Shown here: one piece after another, positions 7,350-14,721 of the stretch
How the letters are laid out: each line of letters opens with the position of its first letter
Position numbering within the stretch: position 1 is the stretch's first letter
Source of the DNA: Ruminococcus sp.
Lineage (GTDB): Bacteria; Bacillota; Clostridia; Oscillospirales; Acutalibacteraceae
DNA length: 27,605 nt
Assembly: GCA_004555265.1 (NCBI GenBank)
Contig: SFIQ01000019.1
Span: forward strand, 1-27,605
Direction of reading: 5' to 3'
Notes under the pieces: generated by a model
What the model was told of the DNA's origin: nothing
What the model saw: only the letters and a program-made list of their open reading frames with translations
Database searches by the model: none
Program-made: the position numbers and the translations under genes

Positions 7350-9298
7350 GTTTGAGAGTAGTGTAATTTCATATGGTAGTCAAACTCGCACCCCGTCCGT
7401 TGCGCTTTCGTTGTGGTTTGAGAGTAGTGTAATTTCATATGGTAGTCAAACGAAAAGCCTTGTGACAAATGGGCAAAAGAAGTTTGAGAGTAGTGTAATT
7501 TCATATGGTAGTCAAACGCTTGGGGGAACTTAGCGAGAACGCTCGAGTTTGAGAGTAGTGTAATTTCATATGGTAGTCAAACGTCAAATACATTTCAACG
7601 GTTATTTCATTTGTTTGAGAGTAGTGTAATTTCATATGGTAGTCAAACGGAGAAAAACGCTGCCGCACTTACATCAACGTTTGAGAGTAGTGTAATTTCA
7701 TATGGTAGTCAAACTTCACCACACCGTACACGCAGGCAGGAGGCGTTTGAGAGTAGTGTAATTTCATATGGTAGTCAAACGCGACTACCTATATAGCGAC
7801 ACGGATAGCGGTTTGAGAGTAGTGTAATTTCATATGGTAGTCAAACTCAGCATAGCGGCGGGTTGTGCGCGATGCTGTTTGAGAGTAGTGTAATTTCATA
7901 TGGTAGTCAAACAGACGAAAGAGTTGAGCGCGTTTAAGAAAAGTTTGAGAGTAGTGTAATTTCATATGGTAGTCAAACGAATCGTCCAACGGTAGCGCGT
8001 CATAACCTGTTTGAGAGTAGTGTAATTTCATATGGTAGTCAAACCCTACACTATGAGGTCAGAACAGGAAGCACGTTTGAGAGTAGTGTAATTTCATATG
8101 GTAGTCAAACTTCGGAAAACCACTTGCCAATGTTTGTTTTGTTTGAGAGTAGTGTAATTTCATATGGTAGTCAAACGTTCCCGTCTTTGTTTTGCCGTCC
8201 CAAAGCGTTTGAGAGTAGTGTAATTTCATATGGTAGTCAAACTTTTCTTCGCCGGATAAAGTGATGTCATTGGTTTGAGAGTAGTGTAATTTCATATGGT
8301 AGTCAAACTTATTTTTATTTATAAATTCCTGAAACTGTGTTTGAGAGTAGTGTAATTTCATATGGTAGTCAAACGGAGATAAATTGAAACGTCTGTGTGT
8401 GGGGGTTTGAGAGTAGTGTAATTTCATATGGTAGTCAAACTACTGAGGATTTCAATATTTACAAAATCACGTTTGAGAGTAGTGTAATTTCATATGGTAG
8501 TCAAACTATCGTATTCAGAAGCAAGTCAATACCGTTGTTTGAGAGTAGTGTAATTTCATATGGTAGTCAAACCGCGCGGTGATAGCGCGCTCAATTGCCG
8601 TGGTTTGAGAGTAGTGTAATTTCATATGGTAGTCAAACATCTTCGGCGGCTTTGGAAAGCGTAAAGTAGTTTGAGAGTAGTGTAATTTCATATGGTAGTC
8701 AAACGGAGGTATAAAAAATGGCTAATACAATTCCGTTTGAGAGTAGTGTAATTTCATATGGTAGTCAAACATGTTCTGTTGGGTGGCGTCACAATCCGAT
8801 GTTTGAGAGTAGTGTAATTTCATATGGTAGTCAAACCTTTGTGATGCACCAATAGGTAGAAAAAATGTTTGAGAGTAGTGTAATTTCATATGGTAGTCAA
8901 ACTACAGATGGAATTACGAGCCGAATAGAAATGTTTGAGAGTAGTGTAATTTCATATGGTAGTCAAACTCAACATATTTTTCACTCCTTAAAAAGTATGT
9001 TTGAGAGTAGTGTAATTTCATATGGTAGTCAAACTCAGGGCAGCCGATATGTGCTTTGTGATAGGTTTGAGAGTAGTGTAATTTCATATGGTAGTCAAAC
9101 CTGCCTGCGGCACGCGCGGCGAATGGCTCTGTTTGAGAGTAGTGTAATTTCATATGGTAGTCAAACCTCGATGTTAAGTCGAAAGACGCCACATTGGTTT
9201 GAGAGTAGTGTAATTTCATATGGTAGTCAAACAATATGACGGTGAGAAACGACACAGACATTGTTTGAGAGTAGTGTAATTTCATGTGGTATGGTCAT
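7350..9298 (+). CRISPR. Type II-A CRISPR array, 30 repeats and 29 spacers
   Basis: The repeat is 36 bp, starting GTTTGAGAGTAGTG and ending ATATGGTAGTCAAAC, with complementary ends GTTTGA/TCAAAC. The first 29 copies (starting at 7350, 7416, 7482, 7547, then every 66 bp to 9197) are identical. The 30th (9263-9298) matches for 23 nt and then decays, which marks the leader-distal end. All 29 spacers are 30 nt except spacer 3 (7518-7546), which is 29. No two spacers are alike, and I found none matching elsewhere in the window by eye. Long open frames across the array on both strands are artefacts of the 66-bp period. Confidence 0.99.
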
Positions 9299-9366
9299 TT
9301 GGTGCCAACTATGTATATTTGTTTTATGCGGCCAAGCAAAAGAAAATTGAAACAGGAGGTGGGCGT

Positions 9367-10149
9367 ATGCCCGTTGAAATATGGAAAGGATTGTTCATTC
9401 CCTTTGCCGGAACGGTATTGGGTTCTGCCTGTGTATTTTTTATGCGCAAATCTCTCGGAGATGCCGTACAGCGTGCGTTGACGGGATTTGCCGCAGGCGT
9501 GATGGTTGCCGCGTCGGTTTGGAGTTTGCTGATTCCTGCGATGGAACAGGCAAGCAATATGGGCAAGTGGTCCTTTGTACCGGCAGTTGTCGGCTTTTGG
9601 CTCGGCATTTTGTTTTTACTGCTTTTGGACCGCATTATTCCCCATTTGCACCGCGGCAGTTCGCAGGCAGAGGGCGTAAAAAGCGATTTCGGCAGAACAA
9701 CGATGCTCGTTTTGGCGGTTGCACTGCATAATCTGCCGGAGGGTATGGCGGTCGGCGTGGTATATGCCGGTTGGTTGGCGGGGGACAGCGGCATCACCTT
9801 GGCGGGCGCGTTGGCGCTGTCGCTCGGGATTGCCATTCAGAATTTCCCCGAGGGCGCAATTATCTCCATGCCTTTGCGCGCAGAAGGCGCGTCCAAATCC
9901 AAAGCATTTACCTACGGCGCACTTTCGGGCATTGTTGAACCGATAGGCGCGTTGCTGACAATATTACTCGCAAGCGTTGTTGTGCCCGCCTTGCCGTATT
10001 TTTTGAGTTTTGCGGCGGGCGCCATGCTGTATGTCGTGGTCGAGGAACTCATTCCCGAAATGTCCACGGGGAAACATTCCAACCTCGGTACCGTATTTTT
10101 CGCTGTCGGTTTTACGGTGATGATGGCGTTGGATGTGGCGCTTGGCTGA
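9367..10149 (+). CDS. ZIP-family divalent metal transporter
   Basis: This is an integral membrane transporter of the ZIP family (ZupT/GufA-like), expected to import zinc or related divalent metals into the cytoplasm. It has 260 residues with about eight hydrophobic segments. Signature metal-site motifs are HNLPEG (121-126) in TM4 and QNFPEG (158-163) in TM5, with EELIPE near the C-terminus and a His-containing loop HLHRG at about 93-97. The start is fixed by AGGAGG at 9354-9359, 7 nt before the ATG; the frame stays open upstream into the last CRISPR repeat but without a ribosome binding site. The 3' end overlaps the convergent antiporter gene by 38 nt. The exact metal cannot be read from the sequence. 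Confidence 0.93.
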   Translation: MPVEIWKGLFIPFAGTVLGSACVFFMRKSLGDAVQRALTGFAAGVMVAASVWSLLIPAMEQASNMGKWSFVPAVVGFWLGILFLLLLDRIIPHLHRGSSQAEGVKSDFGRTTMLVLAVALHNLPEGMAVGVVYAGWLAGDSGITLAGALALSLGIAIQNFPEGAIISMPLRAEGASKSKAFTYGALSGIVEPIGALLTILLASVVVPALPYFLSFAAGAMLYVVVEELIPEMSTGKHSNLGTVFFAVGFTVMMALDVALG

Positions 10150-11356
10150 TTTCATTTGCATTTTCCGGCTGTAACAGCCGTTTGTAGCTTGCGTCCATAC
10201 CAATCGCACCGAGTGGTGCCGTGATTAAAATGGATAGCACGGCAACAGATAAGATGATATTGCCGCAAGGCAACCCGAGCGACAGCGGCACGCCGCCGAT
10301 TGCCGCCTGTACCGTCGCTTTCGGCAGATACGCAATTACGCAGTACAGCCGTTCCTTGCGATTTAAGGCCGTGCCGAGCATACATATCCACACGCCCACC
10401 GAACGGAAGATAAGCCCAACGGCAATCATCAGTACGGCACCGAGCCCCGCTTCCGGCGTGTACCGTATATCGACCGCCGCACCCACAAGCACGAATAAAA
10501 TTACCTCAGCCGCGAGCCACAACTTTCCGTATTTCTCTCGCAAACGCGCGGTCACTTGCGGTACGCTGCGCACGGCAATCGTTAGTGCCATACACATTAC
10601 GGCAATTAAGCCCGATACGGCTACTTTTCCTTCCAACAAGGTTTCCAAAGCCAAAAGCAGGAATGCCGCACCCAAAATAATGATGACTTTCAAACTGTTG
10701 CGTATCAAGTGTTTGCGCGCGTATGCAGTTTCAAAAAGCCAAGAAAGGGCAAGGCCGACTGTTGCGCCGCAAAGCATGCCGAGTACAATGGAAATCGGGA
10801 TATTCAAAAAATCCATCACGCCGGCATGCCCGCCCTGTGCGATATTGATAAAGGTGGAAAACAGGACGATGACAAATACATCGTCGAGCGATGCGCCGGC
10901 CAAAATCATTTGCGGAATGCCCTTTTGCGTTCCGTATTTTTCATCCATTAACTGCACCATTCTCGGTACAACCACCGCGGGGGAGACCGCCCCGAGTACA
11001 GCGCCCATCATCGCCGCGTCCAAACGATTGATAGGTAGCACCGCGGGTGCAAATAACACGAATGCGGCAATTTCAAATACCGCCGGCAGGAATGAGAGTA
11101 GGAGAGCCGACCGACCAACTTGTTTTAAATCGTGTATATCGAGCGACAAACCGGCTTTAATCAGAACAATGACAAGCGCCAACTGCCGTAACTCTGCGGA
11201 AACGGCGAGAATGGAACTGTCCAGCATATCCAAAACATACGGGCCGAGCAAAATGCCGGTCAGCAGCATACCGATAATGCGCGGCAGTTTGATCTTTTGA
11301 CAAATCGCGGCAAGGCTTAAACCCACCAAAAAAATAAGCGCAAGAGAAGTTAACAT
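10112..11356 (-). CDS. Cation:proton antiporter (Na+/H+ exchanger family)
   Basis: This is a polytopic membrane protein of the monovalent cation:proton antiporter family (Na_H_Exchanger fold), expected to exchange Na+ or K+ for H+. It has 414 residues and about 12 hydrophobic segments. The motif LAGASLDDVFVIVLF carries the adjacent Asp pair expected in the ion-binding site, and KLPRIIGMLLTGILLGP is the typical first-helix motif. The start ATG (11356-11354) is preceded by GGAGG five bases upstream; an upstream in-frame ATG would add 20 residues but lacks a ribosome binding site. There is no NAD-binding TrkA-N domain, unlike KefB/KefC. It ends inside the convergent ZIP gene. Ion specificity is not determinable. 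Confidence 0.93.
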   Translation of the reverse strand: MLTSLALIFLVGLSLAAICQKIKLPRIIGMLLTGILLGPYVLDMLDSSILAVSAELRQLALVIVLIKAGLSLDIHDLKQVGRSALLLSFLPAVFEIAAFVLFAPAVLPINRLDAAMMGAVLGAVSPAVVVPRMVQLMDEKYGTQKGIPQMILAGASLDDVFVIVLFSTFINIAQGGHAGVMDFLNIPISIVLGMLCGATVGLALSWLFETAYARKHLIRNSLKVIIILGAAFLLLALETLLEGKVAVSGLIAVMCMALTIAVRSVPQVTARLREKYGKLWLAAEVILFVLVGAAVDIRYTPEAGLGAVLMIAVGLIFRSVGVWICMLGTALNRKERLYCVIAYLPKATVQAAIGGVPLSLGLPCGNIILSVAVLSILITAPLGAIGMDASYKRLLQPENANEISQAPHPTPSSP

Positions 11357-11598
11357 ATTTTCCTCCGATAACGCAAAAAAAGCCGACAATTTCTGCGATA
11401 CAATCACAGAAGTCATCAGCTTTATAAGCGGTTTAGGGTGAAGTGCGGAAATACGCTTTACCCACGGGAGAACTTCATTCCCGTTTGTGGTATTATAACA
11501 TTTCTCTGCGCGGATTGCAATGGATTTTATATATTTTCAGTGCGAATTTCAAGAATTATTTTTCGCAAAACTGTTTTGGTAAGAAAAGAGGAAATGAA

Positions 11599-12444
11599 TT
11601 GATAGATGTTTGCTTTTCGCAGACTGACGCGGCTGTTCTCGGTGTGATTTTGAATACAAAAGAGAACCTCGGAGAAATTGCCACAGCGACAGCCAATATG
11701 TTCCCAACGCCCGAAATACAAGAAGTTTTAACAGCGTCGAGCAACGAACAAGTGGAGATTTCTTTGTGGTTGAATTTGGGCGAAATCGCGGCGGAACAGT
11801 TTGCCAAAAAACGAATAGAGGTTTTGTGCACCTTCTATGATCGAAAGAGCAAGGCACGGCGTAGATATGTCGCCTATACCAAAGCGGTGCAAAACATTGT
11901 CGCGGCAGCTGAAAACCATGTGCCGCTGCGCATTTGGTACTCCTGTGCGGAATACGCCATGTGTGGCTTATACTATATTTGCAGTCAGCTTAAAAATACC
12001 GACGCCGATATTACATTGATTCCGTTCCCGGTGGAGAATAAATGTAAAACTTGGGCGATGTGTTTGGGAGAACCGATGGACTATCTCTATCTTGCACATA
12101 AAGCCACCAAAGAAGAAATTGCTTTGTATGCGCGGGAATGGGAACAACTGTGCCGTGAAAATAGTCTGTTGCGTGTGAATGAAAACGGCGTTTTGAAAAG
12201 CGCAGGGGAAGACTATTTTGATGCATTTATCTTGGAAAATCTCACCGATGCGCCGATGCAAATGGCGTGCTTAATCGGTCGGGTGTTGGGGAAATCCTTG
12301 GACCGAAACCAATTTATCCTTGATGGCTTCGTGTGCGACAGAATTCTTGACCTCATCGCCCGCGGGAAGATGAAAATTGCAGGGGAATATGAACCGAAAA
12401 GTCGAATGGATCATTATCCGCACCTTCTGTTGCAGAAAGTGTAA
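11599..12444 (+). CDS. DUF1835/DUF3658-like protein of unknown function
   Basis: The protein has 281 residues and is cytoplasmic, with no signal or membrane segment. The N-terminus IDVCFSQTDAAVLGVIL resembles the start of DUF1835 proteins. The middle has IWYSCAEYAMCGLYYICSQL and the C-terminal helical part may correspond to DUF3658. The assignment is from memory of the pattern and is moderate. The start is taken as TTG at 11599, because GAGG lies 7 nt upstream and the following residues match the family start. The frame is open upstream to 11443 but that extension reads like noncoding sequence. It stands alone between the antiporter gene and an attachment-like scar, so it could be leftover cargo of an integrated element. 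Confidence 0.7.
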   Translation: MIDVCFSQTDAAVLGVILNTKENLGEIATATANMFPTPEIQEVLTASSNEQVEISLWLNLGEIAAEQFAKKRIEVLCTFYDRKSKARRRYVAYTKAVQNIVAAAENHVPLRIWYSCAEYAMCGLYYICSQLKNTDADITLIPFPVENKCKTWAMCLGEPMDYLYLAHKATKEEIALYAREWEQLCRENSLLRVNENGVLKSAGEDYFDAFILENLTDAPMQMACLIGRVLGKSLDRNQFILDGFVCDRILDLIARGKMKIAGEYEPKSRMDHYPHLLLQKV

Positions 12445-12476
12445 ACCGCGAAATCTAAACCGATAAGAGTGGAAAA

Positions 12477-12511
12477 TTTGACTTGCATTTTGACTTGCAT
12501 TTGACTTGAAT
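12477..12511 (+). repeat. Three direct repeats of TTTGACTTG(C/A)AT
   Basis: Copies start at 12477, 12489 and 12500, so they are spaced 12 and 11 bp, about one helical turn. The first two are identical; the third has A for C. Short phased direct repeats of this type are typical of protein-binding arrays, for example arm-type sites of tyrosine recombinases or operators. No recombinase gene is present. Confidence 0.75.
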
Positions 12512-12545
12512 TTTTACACTTTTTTATCCTTTTTTATGCTTTTTT
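12511..12545 (+). other. Helically phased T-tracts (predicted bent DNA)
   Basis: T-tracts of five or six bases begin at 12511, 12520, 12530 and 12540, separated by about 10 bp each. Phased A/T tracts are known to curve DNA. The tract sits between the direct repeats and a long inverted repeat. Confidence 0.6.
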
Positions 12546-12575
12546 ACGGGATATTTTTAAAAATGAATAAAAATA

Positions 12576-12622
12576 AAAAAGCCTTGCAAACCCTTATATA
12601 TCAAGGATTTTCAAGGCTTTTT
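12576..12622. terminator. 20-bp imperfect inverted repeat, terminator or recombination core
   Basis: The arms at 12576-12595 and 12603-12622 pair at 18 of 20 positions around a 7-nt loop ATATATC. They begin AAAAAGCCTTG and end CAAGGCTTTTT. A-run before and T-run after make it a plausible bidirectional terminator for the gene ending at 12444. The same shape also suits the core of a site-specific recombination site. Confidence 0.55.
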
Positions 12623-12625
12623 GCG

Positions 12626-12649
12626 TGGCAGGGGCTTCAAGGACTTGAA
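12626..12649. repeat. Partial copy of the tRNA-Trp 3' end (attachment-site-like)
   Basis: TGGCAGGGGC, two or three variable bases, then AAGGACTTGAA repeats the 3' end of the tRNA-Trp gene at 12853-12875, some 227 bp away. Duplication of a tRNA 3' end is the usual footprint of a tRNA-targeting integrase. Confidence 0.6.
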
Positions 12650-12813
12650 GTTGCGTTGCAACCCCTCTTGCGGTGCCCAAAATCGGCGGGCGCGCCGGTC
12701 GGCGCTGCCGATTTTGACCGCTGCGCCAACCCTTGCTCCCTTTGTCCGCCGCCGGCGGCGGTCGCAAGCGTTGCCCGGCACGCTCCGCGTGCCTCGGACA
12801 AGTTTTGTCTAAC
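12650..12813. other. GC-rich gene-free stretch with hairpins
   Basis: No supported gene. It holds inverted repeats, including AAAATCGGC/GCCGATTTT, CCGCCGGCGG and GGCACGC-TCC-GCGTGCC. Its base composition is richer in GC than the AT-rich stretch before it. I see no open frame with a ribosome binding site. Confidence 0.5.
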
Positions 12814-12853
12814 AAAAAAGAAACAGTCACCAAAACGGTGACTGTTTCTTTTT
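12814..12853 (-). terminator. Rho-independent terminator of the tRNA operon
   Basis: AAGAAACAGTCACC (12818-12831) and GGTGACTGTTTCTT (12837-12850) form a perfect 14-bp stem with a 5-nt loop. On the minus strand a run of six T follows, directly after the tRNA-Trp 3' end. The A/T flanks are symmetric, so it can act in both directions. Confidence 0.88.
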
Positions 12854-12928
12854 GGCAGGGGCAGAAGGACTTGAACCCTCGGCACGCGGTTTTGGAGACC
12901 GCTGCTCTACCAACTGAGCTATACCCCT
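12853..12928 (-). tRNA. tRNA-Trp (anticodon CCA)
   Basis: The 76-nt cloverleaf is read on the minus strand. Acceptor strands AGGGGTA and TGCCCCT pair, a G discriminator follows, and the 3' CCA is encoded. The D arm is GCTCAGTTGGTAGAGC. The anticodon loop CTCCAAA sits in a GCGGT/ACCGC stem, giving anticodon CCA. The T loop is GGTTCAAGTCC. It is the second gene of a two-tRNA transcript. Confidence 0.97.
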
Positions 12929-12971
12929 ATGTTGTAGCAATATACTGTGCAACAGCAAGATTTACCGAAAA

Positions 12972-13048
12972 TGGTGGGCCATCAGGGACTCGAACCCCGG
13001 ACCGTCCGGTTATGAGCCGGATGCTCTAACCAACTGAGCTAATGGCCC
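12972..13048 (-). tRNA. tRNA with CAU anticodon (Met or Ile2)
   Basis: The 77-nt cloverleaf is read on the minus strand. The acceptor is GGGCCAT with ATGGCCC, and CCA is encoded. The anticodon loop CTCATAA in a TCCGG/CCGGA stem gives CAU. The intact first acceptor pair rules out initiator tRNA. CTCATAA is the loop found in lysidine-modified Ile2 tRNAs of Bacillota, but some elongator Met tRNAs share it, so the amino acid is left open. It is first in the tRNA operon. Confidence 0.95.
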
Positions 13049-13067
13049 ATCTCGAAGTTGCTTTGAT

Positions 13068-13096
13068 ATTATATAATCAAACACCTTGCTTGTCAA
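13068..13096 (-). promoter_or_regulatory. Consensus promoter of the tRNA operon
   Basis: On the minus strand TTGACA (13096-13091), a 17-nt spacer and TATAAT (13073-13068) match the sigma-A consensus exactly, 20 bp upstream of the CAU tRNA. Confidence 0.93.
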
Positions 13097-13286
13097 GATT
13101 TTTTCGGGAAATCTGCAAAAAATTTGAGAATGTATATTTGATGCGCCTGAAAAACTATGCCTTACGCGTCTATTCGGCGGTCTCCGCGCCTGCCGTTTTT
13201 TGCGCACGGCACTTTGCTATGGTGCTGTACGCGCCACGGCTTGTTTTACCAAACCGTTTGATTTATGCAGTAAATCTGCACAGAAA
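13097..13286. other. Intergenic region, no gene seen
   Basis: Between the tRNA promoter and the fucO terminator I find no frame with a ribosome binding site and no recognisable product. The open frames crossing it continue antisense into fucO and are not credible. Confidence 0.5.
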
Positions 13287-13320
13287 ACCGCCCGCAATGC
13301 AGCATTACATTGCGGGCGGT
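13287..13320 (-). terminator. Rho-independent terminator of fucO
   Basis: ACCGCCCGCAATG (13287-13299) and CATTGCGGGCGGT (13308-13320) form a perfect 13-bp stem with an 8-nt loop. On the minus strand TTTTCTG follows. It lies 33 nt beyond the fucO stop. Confidence 0.8.
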
Positions 13321-13353
13321 GGCTGTTATGTTATACGGTTGGAAATCATCGGC

Positions 13354-14502
13354 TTACAGAAGCGACTCGTACAGCGCCTTGATTTCGGCAACGCTGGTTT
13401 CTCTCGGATTGCCGGGACGGCAAGCGTCGTCGTATGCGGACTGCGCCAAGAAGTCAAGGTCTTCTTTCTTGACGATTTCTTTGAGATCGGCGGGAATGCC
13501 GACATCTTGCGACAACTGTTTCACAGCGTCAATCGCGGCTTTGCGTGCTTCTTCAAGTGTCATGGCGTCCACGCCGTCCACGCCCATTGCCTTTGCAATA
13601 TCTCTGTATTTTTCACCGGTTGCGGGTGCATTGTATTCCATAACGGTCGGCAAAATAATTGCGTTTGCCACACCGTGCGGGGTGTCATATAACGCGCCGA
13701 GCGGGTGCGCCATGGAGTGCACAATGCCAAGACCGACATTCGAGAACCCCATACCGGCAACATATTGACCGAGCGCCATGCCCTCTCTGCCTTCGGGCGT
13801 GTTCGCAACCGCGCCGCGCAAACTTTTGGCAATGATTTCAATGGCTTTTAAGTGGAACATATCGGAAAGTTCCCAAGCGCCGGCGGTAATGTAGCCTTCA
13901 ATCGCGTGGGTGAGTGCGTCCATACCGGTTGCGGCGGTCAAGCCTTTGGGCATGCTCGACATCATATCGGGGTCAACGACGGCAACGACGGGAATGTCGT
14001 GTACATCTACGCAAACCATTTTGCGGTTTTTCTCGGTATCGGTGATAACATAGTTTATGGTGACTTCCGCCGCAGTGCCTGCCGTGGTGGGAACGGCAAT
14101 AATCGGCACGCATTTGTTTTTGGTCGGTGCCACGCCTTCGAGACTTCTGATGTCATAGAATTCGGGGTTTGCCACAACAATGCCGATGGCCTTTGCGGTA
14201 TCCATCGAACTGCCGCCGCCGATGGCAATTAAATAATCCGCGCCCGATGCTTTGAATGCATCCACGCCGTGCTGGCAGTTTTCAATGGTGGGGTTTGCTT
14301 TGATGTCGGAATAAATTTGATAAACTAAGCCCTTCGCGTCCAAAACATCGGTGACTTTTTTAGTCACGCCGAACTTGATAAGGTCGGGGTCAGAGCAAAT
14401 AAACGCTTTTTTAAAGCCGCGTGCGATTGCTTCGTCGGCGATGCTCTGAATGGCGCCTTTGCCGTGATAAGAAGTTTCGTTGAGTACAAATCTGTTTGCC
14501 AT
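13354..14502 (-). CDS. fucO: Lactaldehyde reductase (iron-containing alcohol dehydrogenase)
   Basis: This cytoplasmic NAD-dependent oxidoreductase reduces L-lactaldehyde to 1,2-propanediol, the fermentative end of fucose and rhamnose breakdown. At 382 residues it is the length of E. coli FucO and resembles it closely throughout (MANRFVLNET start, TAGTAAEVTINYVITD, MALGQYVAGMGFSNVGLG). The NAD motif GGGSSMD is at 95-101. Metal ligands corresponding to those of FucO are D195, H199, H262 and H276. GGAGTG lies 7 nt before the ATG. No fucose or rhamnose pathway gene is nearby, so a broader diol or alcohol role is possible. It is divergent from the Crp/Fnr-type regulator. Confidence 0.93.
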   Translation of the reverse strand: MANRFVLNETSYHGKGAIQSIADEAIARGFKKAFICSDPDLIKFGVTKKVTDVLDAKGLVYQIYSDIKANPTIENCQHGVDAFKASGADYLIAIGGGSSMDTAKAIGIVVANPEFYDIRSLEGVAPTKNKCVPIIAVPTTAGTAAEVTINYVITDTEKNRKMVCVDVHDIPVVAVVDPDMMSSMPKGLTAATGMDALTHAIEGYITAGAWELSDMFHLKAIEIIAKSLRGAVANTPEGREGMALGQYVAGMGFSNVGLGIVHSMAHPLGALYDTPHGVANAIILPTVMEYNAPATGEKYRDIAKAMGVDGVDAMTLEEARKAAIDAVKQLSQDVGIPADLKEIVKKEDLDFLAQSAYDDACRPGNPRETSVAEIKALYESLL

Positions 14503-14523
14503 GTTGATACACTCCTTTTTCTT

Positions 14524-14542
14524 TTGCGAATGTCTTTCGCAA
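14524..14542. promoter_or_regulatory. Palindrome in the fucO leader, candidate operator
   Basis: TTGCGAA (14524-14530) and TTCGCAA (14536-14542) are perfect 7-bp arms with a 5-nt spacer. It lies just downstream of the predicted fucO transcription start and upstream of its ribosome binding site, a usual place for a repressor site. The neighbouring Crp/Fnr-type regulator is an obvious candidate, but the sequence is not the TGTGA-N6-TCACA form of E. coli CRP. Confidence 0.45.
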
Positions 14543-14552
14543 GATCGATACT

Positions 14553-14581
14553 ATTTTAACAAACTGTTTATGAAAATACAA
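14553..14581 (-). promoter_or_regulatory. fucO promoter
   Basis: On the minus strand TTGTAT (14581-14576), a 17-nt spacer and TAAAAT (14558-14553) place the transcription start near 14546. Confidence 0.65.
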
Positions 14582-14651
14582 CCTGTTCTTTGTGAATATT
14601 TTGTTATTTTTTAGGCGGATGCGCAAAATACGGCTAAAATGAAAAAAATCG

Positions 14652-14680
14652 TTGACGAATACGGTAAAACCTGCTATACT
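14652..14680 (+). promoter_or_regulatory. Promoter of the regulator-ABC transporter operon
   Basis: TTGACG (14652-14657), a 17-nt spacer and TATACT (14675-14680) make a strong promoter about 40 bp ahead of the Crp/Fnr-type gene. Confidence 0.85.
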
Positions 14681-14721
14681 TTCAATAGTGTATCAAATGA
14701 GACAGTTTGGAGGGCGTTTTT

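Noticed and set aside
7345..9285. Several long open frames across the array on both strands, with repeated peptides such as FESSVISYGSQT and FDYHMKLHYSQT
   Set aside because: The repeat-spacer period is 66 bp, a multiple of three, so a stop-free repeat keeps a frame open. The frames have no ribosome binding sites and end where the period shifts; the array is not coding.
7350..9298. Self-targeting spacers
   Set aside because: By eye none of the 29 spacers matches another part of the window beyond short words; a whole-genome search was not possible.
10221..11300. Plus-strand open frame of 359 codons
   Set aside because: It is the antisense of the antiporter gene, with Thr/Ser/Pro/Ala-rich composition typical of shadows of membrane protein genes.
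12626..12649. A second tRNA gene next to tRNA-Trp
   Set aside because: Only the 3' acceptor and T-arm-like part is present; no anticodon arm or 5' acceptor strand can be found, so it is a partial copy.
12506..12885. Short open frames on both strands in the GC-rich stretch before tRNA-Trp
   Set aside because: They cross the tRNA terminator, part of them enters the tRNA gene, and none has a ribosome binding site.
13042..13768. Plus-strand open frames after the tRNA operon
   Set aside because: They run through the fucO terminator hairpin and then antisense to fucO; no ribosome binding site or recognisable sequence.
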